Assembly: GCA_037957365.1 (NCBI GenBank) | Contig: JARHVA010000122.1 | Coordinates: 5,772,001 to 5,836,000 of the forward strand | DNA: 64,000 nt | Direction of reading: 5' to 3' | From: Torreya grandis | Lineage: Eukaryota; Streptophyta; Pinopsida; Cupressales; Taxaceae | Shown: positions 25,228 to 37,802 of the stretch, in pieces | How positions within the stretch are numbered: position 1 is the first letter of the stretch | Layout of the letters: each line of letters opens with the position of its first letter | The notes under the pieces: generated by a model | The model's database searches: none | What the model was told of the DNA's origin: nothing | Seen by the model: only the letters and a program-made list of their open reading frames with translations | Position numbers and translations under genes: made by a program

Positions 25228-26480
25228 TATATATGCTACCTTTATAACATTATGATATTGATACATATGAATGTAATAGACTAGTTTTCACTTGTTCTAT
25301 GCTCCTTTGATTTTTTTTTAATTTATTGCATGATAGGCTATAATTTTTTACTTATTATGTGTGGCCCTTGGCCCTTGTGTATATTTTTTTGATCATATCT
25401 ATGGGATCATTGCTTGGTATGCATGACATTTGAACATGAGTATTTTAGTAAGAGATCCCCTAATTGGGTTTAGTATATCCTCATATTAGTCATGTTCTTT
25501 CTTAACAAATATGTCCCCAATCAAAATTTTATGGTATGATATATCTTCTCTGAGTTGGATTGATTTATAGACATGATGTATTTTTGATAACATACATTCT
25601 GGTGAACTTGACATGAACTAACACTTATAGGATTTGTTCACTTATTTTTCATTATTTTTTCATTATTTTTATATATATTTGCCATACTAGGTTGATTACA
25701 CCAATATAGTTCTAAATTCTATGCATAAGTTTAACACAATCACATCTAGATGGATCTGTTATTTTTATGCACGTTCTTTTTTAGGTATAAGCTACTAGAT
25801 CAACTCAATTGACCCAATATAGTTTTATAGATTTTCAAGGATTAGGTTCAACATACTAGGTTAATCTAATCAACCCTATACATTTTTAGGCATCTTGTTT
25901 AGTATACTAGTTTTACCCAATCAACCCTGTATAGTTCACATACTCAATAAGAGGATCCTACAAAGCTAGATCGACCCACTCAGCCCTATTAGTAGGATTT
26001 TTAAACATTTCTCAAGGTTCTTTGATAGCAATCTCACTTTTTTTCATCTTTAAAATCACTAAGGTTCCTTGTATACTTTATCTCTTTCCTTAAAATATTT
26101 CCTTTCATAGTTTGTAGTCTTTAAACCTACCCTTGTATAGTCAACTAGATTGACCCCATCAACCCAGTTCTATATTTTGTGTGATTTTTGGATAATTATA
26201 TCAACTTTGTTGACTCTATTCATTTTTGGACCTTGATTTCATAGTATAAAGGTGACACTATCGACCCTGTTCTATATTTTGTGCATGCACTATCAATTAT
26301 ACCATGTTTCTATGTTGGAATTAACCCTTATATGCTAGTAATTAAATCACGCTTTCATTTCTTATTTATTGCATGCTTATAATAGACAACAAAGTATAAT
26401 TAGAGGGTTTTTAATTTATATTTAGTTTCACTATTTTTTATTTTATGCACACATGACCAAATCATAAAATATTAATAAAC
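25228..26480 (+). repeat. RE-6 5' region: short-repeat array and a block shared with 55.6 kb
   Basis: Block 25441-25590 (starting near agagatcccctaattgggt) is matched in the same orientation by 55573-55726. From 25683 to 26290, words like ctaggttgat, ccaatcaaccctata and ttctatattttgtgc recur every 50-60 bases. Two related units occur near 54829-54860 and 54942-54970. I read it as LTR or leader DNA of an old plus-strand Tat-type element. The order of block and array differs on the two sides, so I cannot define a clean LTR pair. Confidence 0.45.
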
Positions 26481-26489
26481 ACTTTAACA

Positions 26490-26700
26490 ATTGTCTACCC
26501 AAAGCCAACCTACTTGGATTTCATCACCAAGGGGGAAGTTGACTTGGTTTTCTAGCCAAGTATAAACATGTGGTTAATGGTATATTTTATCTAAGCTCCT
26601 AACACCCTTATCACTATGGTGTGTGAAGTGAGGGGGTACACCCCAATACCAAGCTTGTACCATTGCCAATATATGTCACTTTCAGCCCAAACATCTTGAA
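26490..26700 (+). ncRNA. RE-6 leader with conserved stem-loops
   Basis: Contains cttgg-atttcatca-ccaag (stem arms 26513-26517 and 26527-26531) and cttgg-ttttctag-ccaag (26543-26560). The same two hairpins in the same order occur in the leaders of RE-3 (minus) and RE-5. It is part of the retrotransposon transcript, not an independent RNA gene. Confidence 0.6.
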
Positions 26701-26746
26701 ACCATCCTTAGATTAATTTCTAGTTAGCTATAAAGTGGACCATAAC

Positions 26747-27787
26747 ATGAATGAGGATACTCTTTTAAAACTATTTGTCACTTCTCTTAAACCTCCCCTT
26801 AAATACAAAGTTCAAATATTTTCACCTAAAACTTTAGATGAAGCCTTAGACCAAGAAAAAAAGCAAGATTTTATTATGACTCAATTTGAACCATCTTAAA
26901 CAACTACTAAAGCACATTTCTAGTAATTTTATCATAACATTGATTCATCCAATCCTCCCCAACCTCAAAGTAGAGCATCCAATTCAACCAATTTTAACCC
27001 AACCCACCCTCCCTTGAGTCTAGAACAAGTTAAGAATAAATTAACACCCTCTAAACCCATGAGCTTTGATCCTTCCAAACCTCCAAAATGGTAAAATATT
27101 GGTAAGTTTTGTTAGTGGCATTCTACTATAGGTCATTCTCAAGATTCTTGTTGTGATATTCACGGATTTATTATTTATTCCTTACTTGGTCCACATTTCA
27201 ATATTGATACTCTAGTAAAACAACATTATCAAGACTATATTTAAGCTTCTTAACTTTAGTCTCAAGCACCATAATCACATCAACATCAACTACCTAATGA
27301 TCAACAATAATTATCCCATAATTCGTCTACTAATTTTTTTCAAACCATAGTCGATCTTTCATCCTTCAACAATAAATAAAGGATAGATAACATGAACAAC
27401 TTTAAACATATTTGTTCCTCCATTGAACCTCAACCTCTTAGGTCACATGAACCAAAAGAGTACCTAATCCAAATGCCTACTCCAAAGCATATCATACATG
27501 GTCCTCTTTTACCTCATTTTTCTCCTCATACCTCTCCTACACATCATATGTCACATTCAACATCCCTAAAATCTAAAAAACCAACACATTTACCTATCTC
27601 CAAATGCACCTACCCACCCAATGCAAATCATTTTAATGGTTCAATGTTACCTCACTCCACCTCACATATTGGGCATCTTGTGATGCCCATCCACATGTCC
27701 CTTCAAAATTTGGGGCATCTTGTGATGCCCATCCCTACATCCAATTACCCATTGGGGCATCTTATGATTCTCACTCTTATTCTATAA
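26747..27787 (+). pseudogene. RE-6 gag remnant
   Basis: One plus frame, interrupted by several stops, gives MNEDTLLKLFVTSLKPPLKY, then QIFSPKTLDEALDQEKKQDF, typical of the C-terminal part of a retrotransposon gag core. A zinc-knuckle-like C-x-W-H-x4-G-H-x4-C follows at about 27095-27160 (residues KFC, WHSTIGHSQDSC, the second knuckle position being a stop). The last part, open from 27392 to 27787, is Pro/His/Ser-rich and ends with three near-copies of a 14-residue unit starting GHLVMPI. The rest of this element lies on the far side of RE-3 or is lost. Confidence 0.6.
27671..27774 (+). repeat. 42-bp tandem repeat with internal hairpin
   Basis: gggcatcttgtgatgccc occurs at 27671 and 27713 and, with changes, at 27755: exactly 42 bp apart. 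Each unit can fold (gggcatc-ttgt-gatgccc) and encodes GHLVMPI. Confidence 0.85.
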
Positions 27788-28879
27788 TGTATAATAACAA
27801 ACAATTTCAGCTTCAAGAAACCTTCTGAGACTTGTAAACTTGTATTTCACATGCTCATATTTGATATAAACATTAGAATAGATCTCACTTGTTCTTTTTG
27901 TCTCATGTTTCTTTGTTTTTATGCACTTTATTTCTTTTAATTTCTCTTAATAATGATAATTTCATGCCTTTATATTATTTGGTTTTATTACACATCACAT
28001 GTGGCATTTGATTTCATTTTTGTCCTTATATATCTCTCTCTCTTTTTTTTTTTTTTTTTTTTTTTAATGTCATACTTTGCCTTAGTATCTTTCTGATTAT
28101 TTCCCCCCTTATTTAGCATTAACTTCATTGGCATTCAATTTGTGAGTTGTAGTGTAAGACCATGGATATGACTTAACCCTCCTAAAAAAATAACACTTTT
28201 GCTACTTTTCTCATTTTATTTTTTTACATGATTTTTGGTACTCTCATGGGTTCTTATTTTTTATAATTTGTAGTGTAAGACCATGGATATGACCTAGATT
28301 TCCTAATAAAATTACCATCATGATATTCCTTTTCTAGAATGTGTTTTGGATCCTTGTTCTCATGTTTAGCTTTTGCTTCTTTTGATAGATGGATTTTTCA
28401 CAACAATCTATGTTATCATGTTTTTCCTTCATTTCCCTTATTCTTATGATAAGGAATCAAAATTTAATGTCATTGTATCCCTTTTTTAGCTTTGTCACAT
28501 TTTTTTGTGATTTGAAGTAATTCAAATTATTCTATGTGTCATTCCTCTTGATTTATTTTCCTTTCACTCCACATTAGATAAAACAAGGTCGAAGTCAAAA
28601 TAGCACTTTTATTTCACCTAGATTTATGAGACTCTTAGACCCCATGATATTTGAATTTCTCTATCCTACAAACCAAATCCCAAGTATTCAAATGAAATTC
28701 ATCTTTAGCACCCATGTTTAGTTTTCCAAATATGTATGGAGGAGGAATAAAGAAATACATCAAAAAATTTAAAAGCTAAATTATTTGAAGCAAAAGGAAA
28801 TGATATACAAAAGGCAACATACAAATCTCAAAAGTTAATATCACACCAAAAGACATGATTACAAGCACATCTCCTATAT
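27788..28879. other. AT-rich DNA with T-tract and a 121-bp tandem repeat
   Basis: No frame is recognisable. It holds a (TC)n/T23 run at 28032-28065 and two copies, 121 bp apart, of agtgtaagaccatggatatg (28151 and 28272). It ends at the RE-3 target site. Confidence 0.6.
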
Positions 28880-28884
28880 CTGAT
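28880..28884. repeat. Target-site duplication of RE-3 (left)
   Basis: ctgat here and ctaat at 53076-53080, one transition apart. Confidence 0.65.
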
Positions 28885-29603
28885 TATTTCACTCAAATTT
28901 CACTATTATTTAGAAGAAGGTAGTAAAACTAGAAATATGGGTCATGGTAGGAATACCTAATAAAAAAATGTGCACATTGAATTATAAGATTGTGAAGAGC
29001 TCCTCTTTATCTTGGGAGGATGACTTGCATGTAAGAAAGCACAAAAGTGGGTTGGATGAGTAATTGACATAGTTGGCCTGTAGGTAGGATATGAATTTAT
29101 TTTAATAGAGTATTGGTGCCTAGAATCTTATTTGAGAGGTGATGATAAGCTAGCTCTTAATAGAATGGTTTGATAATGCAGATGACGTTGGTTGAATTGT
29201 AAAAGAAAACTCTAAGTACCTAAACTCTTGATAATAATTATAGATCCTTTTAATATTAAAACTCTCTCCTTCTTACAGGCAAATGAAAAAGGTTCAAGGA
29301 GTGTAAACAGGGATTATAAATATAATTTATCCATGTAATTCCTTACAAGGAGATTTGGATGACTTATATTTAGAAAATATAGCTGGTAGTTTGCATGGTG
29401 TTTGCATGTAGAAGGTTAGGTGGTTGAGCCTAACTATCTATGGTTAGGATGATCATCGATGATTATCTTAACCATAAATGGTCAATGTTGAATGCCAAAA
29501 TAGCCTAAAAGGCTATGTTTAAGCCTAGTACAGATAAATTGATGAAAATAGGCCTAGCTAAGGAAAATAGTAGAGATACATGTGTAAAATTATGGTTTCT
29601 AGA
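28885..29603 (-). repeat. RE-3 3' LTR
   Basis: Starts tatttcactcaaa (TG changed to TA) and ends tttctaga (from gtgtctaca) on the plus strand; colinear with 52328-53075. Contains palindromic words such as atcatcgatgat (29448-29465 region). Confidence 0.85.
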
Positions 29604-29620
29604 TTTTACCCCTTTTTATT
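29604..29620 (-). promoter_or_regulatory. RE-3 polypurine tract
   Basis: On the minus strand reads aataaaaaggggtaaaa directly before the 3' LTR. RE-5's family has acaaaaaggggcaaa at the same place (59152-59168). Confidence 0.8.
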
Positions 29621-32600
29621 ACATGGATTGAATCAACATGCTGAAAAAAATTAATATAAGTTGGGTAAGGGCAAGGTTTCCTCAAGTTAGGAAGAGGTAT
29701 TCTCCCTCAAATTAGGATGTGATGAGGTCAAATGAAATTAGGTCAAGGTTTGATAAGTGGTAGGTGGTAGGGTGAGATGCAGAACCTAAAAATAAAAAAA
29801 TGACTAAGTGTGATAGGGTAGATCATACAAAGACTAAAGTTACCAATGTTAATAAATAATAAGGTTGGTTTGAAGAATACAAGTGACCAATGTATCATGT
29901 GACTGCTATAGGCATGTTAGTGGGATAAACCTATTAGTCTCTAAGGTAGATTTAGTATTTTTATGGGTATCTAAGGTAAGAATTTCTCTCATGAAAACAC
30001 CAAATGGGTCAATGTGTGATGGGTATCTAAGGTAGGAAGTACTCCCATGAAAATACAAATGATCTAGTTATTACACTAGGTGGTGCAAACATATAAATAG
30101 GTAACCTAACAAGTTTGATCGATGTGGTCAAAATGACCTAGGAAAAGTCATCATAATACATGTGCATAGTTCAAGAAATAAGGTCATTATTGAGGTAGAC
30201 ATAGGAAAATGGGTGGGTTAGGGTATGACTGAGCTGACTCCATATGCACTAGGTAAGTAGACGCTACCTACATAGTGAAGGGGATTTAACGTCTTATAAT
30301 AAATTTAGGCTAAATGTAATTCTTGTTCAAAGGGTGGTATTGAGGTTGATTCTTAAGTGAATAGGTCATTGAGATTATGCACAATATATGAATAAGTGAT
30401 AAAAATGCCTAAGGATAATAGCCAGTGTCAAGGTGGATGTGGTCAAATGGGGTTAGTCGGGAAAGGTTTTATTTATCAAAGGTTAAGGGTCATGTTTTTT
30501 ATCTTTTAAAGAGAAGTTTTAGGTTGGTTTGTGTTGAAAAATGTGAAAAAAAAATATGGGCCCCTAATCATCGAAGATTAGGGGCTAGAATATTCGACTG
30601 TCAGTGGTCACCCTAACCATCGATGGTCAAGGGGAAACCCTAAAAGGCCAAAAAAGATAAAAAGTGAAAGTGAAATGTAATTTTCATCATTTGTCACTTT
30701 CACTTCATATTTTTCACTCTACTAAGATTTTCACCATTACTATGGTGATTTTAGACTAGAGTTTGACTAAGGTAACCATGAGCTAGGGACTTATGATTTG
30801 AACTTGTGTTGATCGAGATGGATGATGGAGGAGGGTGTGGCTAGGCAGAGGGACCTAGGCTTTAACCATGGCATCACTCATGGAATGAGGTAGGAGGTGT
30901 TTTCAAATTGATGATTATTTATGTTAAATGAAAATGAATGGATTTACTAGTGTAATTAGGTTAAAAAATAATTTATTTATGTTTAAGAGGGGGATGATGA
31001 CCTAGATTTAGGTTTTCACTAAATCAGTATATGTGTTTCTTATTTTGGTCAATTTAATGGTTGTATCTGATATGTAAGGGAAAGGTAGAAGGCTTAGGTA
31101 TGTTTATGGAAAGATTAATATGGTATTTCTAGGGTTTGGAGAGGGTAAGGTTTTGGGATTTGCCATCAGTGGTCACACTCAGTGATCATTAGTGGTTTGA
31201 TCCTGATCGTTGAAGGTCAAGCCAAAAAACAAAGGATTTTTAGGGGGCCACCATGGTTCATCCAAACATCAATGGTTAACCTCTTAATGGAAGAGGCTTA
31301 AACTTAATTTTTTTTAAAGGTATAGATAATAATGAAAAAGAAAATTTTTGTTTAAAAATTCTTATTTGATAGATGGTGTGGGTGATAAGTTGGTCAGATA
31401 GGGGTCTCAGGGGGACCACCATTAAGTACAAGTATAGATGGGGAAAGTGGTAGTGATGTAGGTGGTCTGAGTGTTCTAGGGGCTTGATTGATATATTATA
31501 TTAATGATATGTATATGTTTTTAATTCTAGCCTATGTGATGATATAGTGAGATGTATATTTTGATAGAGAGATGATATTGATATACTGTCACATGTATTA
31601 TTTTGTGACTATTCGATGTATATGATATATGAAATTTGATGTTTTATGTGATGCTCATAGTTTATACATATTGTAATTAGTAGTTTAGACATGTGATATG
31701 TAAAAAGTTGAATTATGATTTTTTAATTCTACGCATGGTTAGATAGGATATGTTATGGATGGATACATATTATGGCTTTCTTTTATGGTTATGTGTATCA
31801 AATGGTGAATGGTATATTCTATGATTTTTTGCTTATTGATTTGGTTTATGGTGTAATAACATGTTTAGAATCTTACACGATGTAATGGATAGGTGAATTT
31901 TTGTGGTTGGATGCTACATGTTTACATTGTGCTTGGCTCATTGGTGGATAGATGATGTTGCTTGTTGACATAGTTCATGATGTTCATGATTTTGGTATAT
32001 TGTTTATTTTTCATGTTTATAGGCTTACATAGACAAATAAAATATATGAAAAATAAAATGATGCCTTTTCATTAGCAAAGACTAATATGAAACCTAAATT
32101 TGGATTGGCTTAGTGAAAATAAGACTTTCAAATGTTTCACATTAGTATGCCTAGGTTGATAGATAGGGATCCTGATAACATTGTGTCAAGTGAGCTCATA
32201 GTCCCATAAATATGATATGTGGAGGGAAAAATGGGTGAAACTAGAACCATTAGCGAGATTAGTATGCATTTTTTGTAGGTGTCCAAAGAGGTAGTATAAA
32301 CAATTCTATGTTCATATATAAAGTTTAGACTGATCGATGTGAGAAGTCTAATAAGGAGAGCCAATTATGGTTTTCCCAATTTTATTTTTGTTTTGGAGAG
32401 TTGATTGTGGCTTTGAAAAAATTATTGATTTTTCTCTTTTAATTGATTTTGACTTTTTCTTGAGGGTTGGGGAAGTTGATCGATGTAAGAAGCTTCCAAG
32501 AAATTTCTAGCTTTGACCAATGTTTTATCCAACCATCCTACAAAGGAGTCATATGGATTTATATGGTTAGCTCAAATACATTTGATAACTATCCTTCAAA

Positions 32601-33001
32601 GGAGTAGTCCACCTTACATTTTAAAATTTTAGAATGAGTTTCCAATAACTATCCTTCAAGTGAGTAGTCTATGGATGTTAAGGATGACCCATAGTTTGTT
32701 TTTGATATTACTTTTGATTTTATTTGAGTTTGCTTGACATAGACCTATTCATAAATGCTCAATGGATTACCTTTACAAAGGAAAAACTAAACTAACATAG
32801 GGTGCTACTAGGTGAAGAAGAGGTATAAGTAATAATGACCATAGGAACTGATCTCAAAGAGATGGGAAGTACTATGAGAATCATGCTATGGATAGAACCA
32901 TGGTATCCACAGCTCAAGATTATGATATAGTTGTGATGAATAATCACATGATCTAGTTTTAGTTGGTTATCCATAAAAAAAGAGGGAAATGAATGTGGTT
33001 A
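29621..33001 (-). other. RE-3 long 3' non-coding region
   Basis: About 3.4 kb between the RE-4 insertion and the polypurine tract, with no recognisable frame on either strand. It contains palindromes: cccctaatc...gattagggg (30561-30584), accatcgatggt (30616-30627) and related imperfect ones at about 31155-31280. Short tandem pieces occur at 29966/30021 (gggtatctaaggta) and 32583/32646 (aactatccttcaa). Near 29670-29700 the minus strand reads tttgagggagaatacctc, matched by tttgaggggggaacacctc in the 3' tail at 59072-59091. This shows that the two families share this end. Frames at 30425-30616, 32137-32364 and 32792-32974 are non-specific. Confidence 0.65.
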
Positions 33002-33006
33002 CAAGG
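33002..33006. repeat. Target-site duplication of RE-4 (left)
   Basis: caagg, repeated exactly at 42854-42858. Confidence 0.9.
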
Positions 33007-34439
33007 TGTTGGGTGAATATTTTGTCAATTAGCTAACTGATGAGCAAAATAGGTCTCTTCAACCACAACATAGGGAAATTGGTCAGCTACATGTGCAGGT
33101 TTACTACATCAAAAGAGGACAAATATCTCTTCTCATCAAGGGGAGGTTCCCTGTAAATATGCAGGAGCTATCTACTATATATATAAGCAAAAAATAACAC
33201 TCAGGGGTAGGATAAACCATCCATCTCTCTTTCTTTAGAGATGATGTTAATAAGTAAAGGAGAAAATCTTGATTAAAACACTAAAGTCACTTCTCTTATT
33301 TTAGAAGTGATCTTGTAGGAAACAACATAAGTTCTTTTAGGTAGTAAAAGTAACTGGTAACCAAGGATGTAGTAACCAATAGACTGAGATGTAGCACAAA
33401 GTCTCCACCTTGACTACCCAAGAGTAAGATACAAAGGACAATGAGGGCACAAAGTCGTCCCAAGGTCTTTTACACAGAAATAAAATACAAAGGATAATGA
33501 GGGCACAAAGTTTTCCCAAGATCCTTTACATATGAATAGAAAGAAAACACACTAAAGGTAATTATGGGGGCACAAAGTCTCTCCACAGTTGGCTTTATGA
33601 CACCTTCCTAATTACTTTCACTAATTTTGCTTATTTAATTAAATAGATAAAAAATGTATTAAGGAAATAGACATAAGAACAATTTCCCCAACAACCAAGC
33701 TATTCCAGCACAAAGTTTAAAAAGTCACTTGTTTTCTTATTCATATAATGAAATATGATCAATAATCTGAGCTCAAAGTCTCAGTAATGCCTTTCAATTT
33801 GGGTAGAGTTTTGTTTCTAATAACAGAGAGAGAGATCTCTCTTAAAATAATAAGAGAGAGTCCAATATATAGTGCTCCAAGAAAGACTTGGGTGCTTTGT
33901 TTCACAAAAATGGCTTACGATGCATTTAATGCTTTAAATGCATTTTAAATTCTATCCATGGGATATGCTAGAATTAGGCATTAGTCTTAAATATGGGCTA
34001 CTTGATGTGTTTCCTTATGTGTTTATAGCTATTCACTCTACTCAATGTAGAAAAATAAGATGTGCCATTGAATGTTCGTGCTCTCTGATGTCCACCTGGT
34101 GGATTGCTTTACCTTCTAGGAACATATCCCATACATGGATATTTCTAATCTTTCTCTATCATTCCCCCTTTCCTTGCTATATCTCATCCTTATCTGTATG
34201 ATCTAAGCTCTAGGGCTATCTCTTTGGCCGGTCACTAAATTTTTTCACAAGGGCTGTGCTTAAGCCTACAAGGATCAACAGTTATTTCATTGCCACAAAT
34301 TTGAAGTGTTTGAGTCCATCATCATTTGAAAGCCAATGGCTATTTGGTTGCCCTAAATTTGATGGTTGTAGGCCCATCATCCTACTTAACAATTCCTTCG
34401 TGTCTTTCCTACTTGCTCTGGCTACTTTCCACTGATCTC

Positions 34440-34900
34440 AATAAGTGACACATGGCGTGTTCCACTATGAAATATGTGAGGACACGTGGTAGCATCTGAT
34501 TAACTTATAGAAGCTTTAGATGTCTTTTGAGAGTCCTACAAAAGATTACACATGGAGGCTTCTATCGAGCTCTTAGAAATACTATAGAAACATTTAGGAC
34601 TCTTTTGGATCCACGTGGATGCAGACACTTATCACACTTTGCTTGACCTTATCACCTCACTCGAGACCCACCACAATCCTTATGAAACAAAAGGAAGAAA
34701 TTATGGATGTTGACACTTGACAGCTTCCATTGAGTTATAATGGAACACATGGCACGTTTTGTAGCTTTGAAACTTATTAGAAATTGTGTTCTGATAGATG
34801 ACACTTGGCAGCTTCTACTTCAACTTTATAAGGGACATGTGGTAGCTTCCACTACACTTTCTAAGGGACAAATGGTAGCTTCCACTACACTTTAAGGTTT
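34440..34900 (-). repeat. Repeats of the acatggtagcttccact type in RE-4 LTR
   Basis: Words such as gacacgtggtagca, gacacttggcagcttcta, gacatgtggtagcttccact and gacaaatggtagcttccact recur, with the last ones about 35-50 bp apart. The matching stretch in the other LTR is about 41045-41500. RE-2 LTRs lack it. Confidence 0.7.
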
Positions 34901-35769
34901 GATCTTTCTTGGAGGGAACTTGCCCTTTGAGGTCTTGAGAAATGGTCCACTTTCCTTGGTGAGAGCCTCTCACAAGGGTACCTACCCTTTGAGATCCTTC
35001 GGGTGGCCTCCGGATTTAATTCCTTCAGCGGGATTTTCTTCAGGCTTTTCCTTTTGAAAAAAGTCTGAAGGAATACCTTTAGACTTTTTGTCTGAAGGAA
35101 ATGATCCTTAACAACTTTTTTGTGGGAACTTTTCTAAAGGAATTCCCTATGTCTGCCTTTGCTCACTACCCTTTGCAAGGGCACTTAGCTTGGTTAATTT
35201 CCCTCCATAAGGGCACTTGGATTGGTTCATTGCCCTTTGTAAGGGCACTCAGCTTGGTTCATTACCCTTTGAACCTGCTGATTGAACCAACCAATTGAAC
35301 CAACTTTGGTTCAATGGTTCAATCGGTTCAATCTCTTTATTTGACTAAGTCTTTTTTATCTCTTGAACTAAACATGTTGAACCATATGGCCATTGAACCT
35401 ATTGAATCATTGAACCCATTGAAGCTTTGCACCAAAGCGGTTTAATGGTTCAACAGTTCAATGGTTCAAGCCTTCTTCTCTTTGATAAGTGTTTTGAAGC
35501 CGTTGAACCTTAAAGCGATTGAACTTTAAACCTTTCCTAAAGTGCTTAACTCTTGCCAATGATGTTGAACCTTTGAACCCATTAAACCCTTGAACCTTTT
35601 TGGTTCAAGGTTCAATGGTTCAAACACTACATAGAAGCTTGCTGATGAACTCTTTTGGTTGAACTAAGGCATTGAACCAATCCTAAAAATGACTAAGTGT
35701 TGGAAACTTATTATTTTGATTGAACTCAACTATAGAAGCCTTTGAATCTATTGAACCTGCTAATTTCAA

Positions 35770-36110
35770 GCATGTTGAGTCCATATAAACATATCTATAG
35801 AGTTCATAGATTTAAGCCTATAGAGTCCATAGAACTGAGTCTGTAGAACTGGCAGAGTCTATAGAAATGAGTCCATAGATTCCATCCTATGAAGTATGTA
35901 GAACTAAGTCCATATATTTAAGCTTGTAGAGTCTGTAGAACTGAGTCCATAGAAATGAGTTTATAGAACTTAGCTTGTAGAGTCCATAGATTCAAGCTTG
36001 CAAAGTCCATAGTTTTCAAAACTGCAGAGTCTGTAGATTTCTCTAGGTCCCTCGAGCCTTGAAAGAGTCCATAGATTCAAGCCTGTAGAGTCTGTAGATA
36101 TCTAAAAAAT
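35770..36110 (-). repeat. gagtccatagaa minisatellite in RE-4 LTR
   Basis: More than a dozen copies of gagtcYRtaga-type words, alternating with aagcctgtaga and actga spacers of variable length. The 5' LTR has the same array at about 42395-42720. In RE-2 only one or two units remain (near 18795 and 25070). Confidence 0.8.
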
Positions 36111-36235
36111 CTTGAATAATGAAGAATTTGAATGCTTAGAGCAATTTTTAAAAAGGGAAAAGAGGATTTTGGTCTGTTGAACTAGAATAGTTCATATGTT
36201 GTCTCAAAAATGTGCTGACATTTTTGGGGACAACA

Positions 36236-36890
36236 GCTGGCTCTAGTTGGGGAACTTCCTTTAGTTGAAAACTTGGAATAGCTAAGGGGAGTAAAAAATA
36301 GTATCTCTAATGCCTTGAAGTATGCCATTGGGCCATGGAGTCATGCTACCTAAAAAGAAAGGTGACAAAAACAAAAATGAAAGCACAAAGACTATACAAA
36401 TATACATATGTACAAGCTGATCTTATCTAATACTTCATGGATTGAAGTGATTTAGATGTTGCCCACTGTGAGATAATGAAAATGGCATTTCATCTTGATA
36501 AACCAATAGGAAACCATTTTGTCCCCATAATCGGTGATGGGCGAATGGAATTCTCCACTAGGAATCACATTTTCTATGCACTCCTTTTGGTTCTCTCTTC
36601 TTGCCCCATGGCAAGACATGGTCTTCAATTTGAAAACTATAAATCTTTGCTCCCTTACTGAAGAGTTCATTTTACTAAATTTGGAGTACAAAAATATGGT
36701 CCACTACCATAGCTTGCTATTTTATTAGTTTAGTTTAGCACATGTTTTGATTGATAACATCAAACTCCTAACAAACCATCAGCTCAACATCTCCTTTGGT
36801 GTGAAGGAGTTTGACATCTTGGTCTTGAGTAGCCTTCAATCTGAGTAGTAGAGATTCACATTCATCTATGTTTTTGGTGTTACTTAACTA
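36236..36890 (-). other. RE-4 3' non-coding tail
   Basis: Next to the 3' LTR the minus strand reads ttccccaactagagccagc, almost as in RE-2. Frames at 36452-36728 on either strand are shadows without motifs. Confidence 0.6.
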
Positions 36891-37802
36891 CAACTTACAT
36901 GAAGTAAAAATATCTCCTTGAGGATATATCAACACAGTCCCAGCTTCAACATTGGTAGAAGAATTGCTGCCATCGGATTCCAAGATCCAAACATCATCAA
37001 AAATTGATCTTCTATCAAATTTCTCTTCATTGGAAGTGGAAGATTATTTTTCATCTGTACTGTGCCCTACCAATTATTTTGATGTCTTTTTTAAATCAAT
37101 TTTTAGATTACCACCTACAAGACTTTCATCTGTAATAACATGAACACCCTCTGTGGTCAAGAAGTAATTACCCCTGCTTGAAGACTCAAACAAAATTTGA
37201 GATACAGGGGCCGACGTTTGGGTGAGCACGTATTTTGCCTCCTTTTTAGGGAGCAATCTCTTCATTACACCTTTGATAGGGATCCTTTCCTTAGATAGGT
37301 CCATGCTTAGTTCTCCTCCCACATCCTTGTAGAAATTTTGTCCAACCAGAATACCATAGGATGTTGGGATGTCAGCCACCAAGATAGTCATCTTTATTCT
37401 TTTATCTGGAAAGGCTACAAATGCAAATTGGGCATCTTTGATTTGCTTCAGTAGTGGTACTTACTTGTTCTCCATGGAGAAACATTTATTGAATGTCTTG
37501 GTCAATGTGAGACCAAGAGATTCTACCACTTTGGCAGGTATGATATTGTCAGATGCACCTAAGTCTATGATGCAATTGCTTAGTTTGTGACCATTTATCA
37601 GCAGGGAAACATAGAAAGGCTCTATTTTCCCACAGGCAATTAGAGGAGCAATGAGAAGATTATTTGGGATGGACATGTTCCTTAGGGTATCATGAGTTAC
37701 CTTTTTAACATCTTGTCCTACAGGGATGGCTTTATTCTTCACACACTCTACCAACCTGTCCAACTGCTCAGGATTGGCTTGTAAGAATTCAAATTTAGTC
37801 AT
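36890..37802 (-). pseudogene. RE-4 retropepsin-like protease
   Basis: Read from 37802: TKFEFLQANPEQLDRLVECV (linker end), PFYVSLLINGHKLSNCIIDL, then GASDNIIPAKVVESLGL. Next come FVAFPDKRI-like residues and DIPTSYGILVGQNFYKDVGG, then ELSMDLSKERIPIKGV. The active site reads D-L-G instead of D-S-G, so it would be inactive. A stop near 37463 splits the domain between the two open pieces 37802-37461 and 37391-37074. The tail to about 36890 corresponds to the RE-2 tail. Confidence 0.75.

Larger units (their letters stand above)
33007..36235 (-). repeat. RE-4 3' LTR
   Basis: Begins tgttgggtga and ends ttggggacaaca. Besides GAACC words (35280-35740) it has repeated acatggtagcttccact units (34440-34900), repeats of the ccctttgcaagggcactt type (35165-35270) and a gagtccatagaa array (35770-36110). 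Confidence 0.9.

Noticed and set aside
27671..27774. Spaced palindromic repeats as a CRISPR-like array
   Set aside because: Plant DNA, only three units, inside a gag reading frame with coding periodicity.
28032..28065. T23 run as a polymerase III terminator or a SINE tail
   Set aside because: No A/B boxes upstream and no target duplication around it; a simple sequence run explains it.
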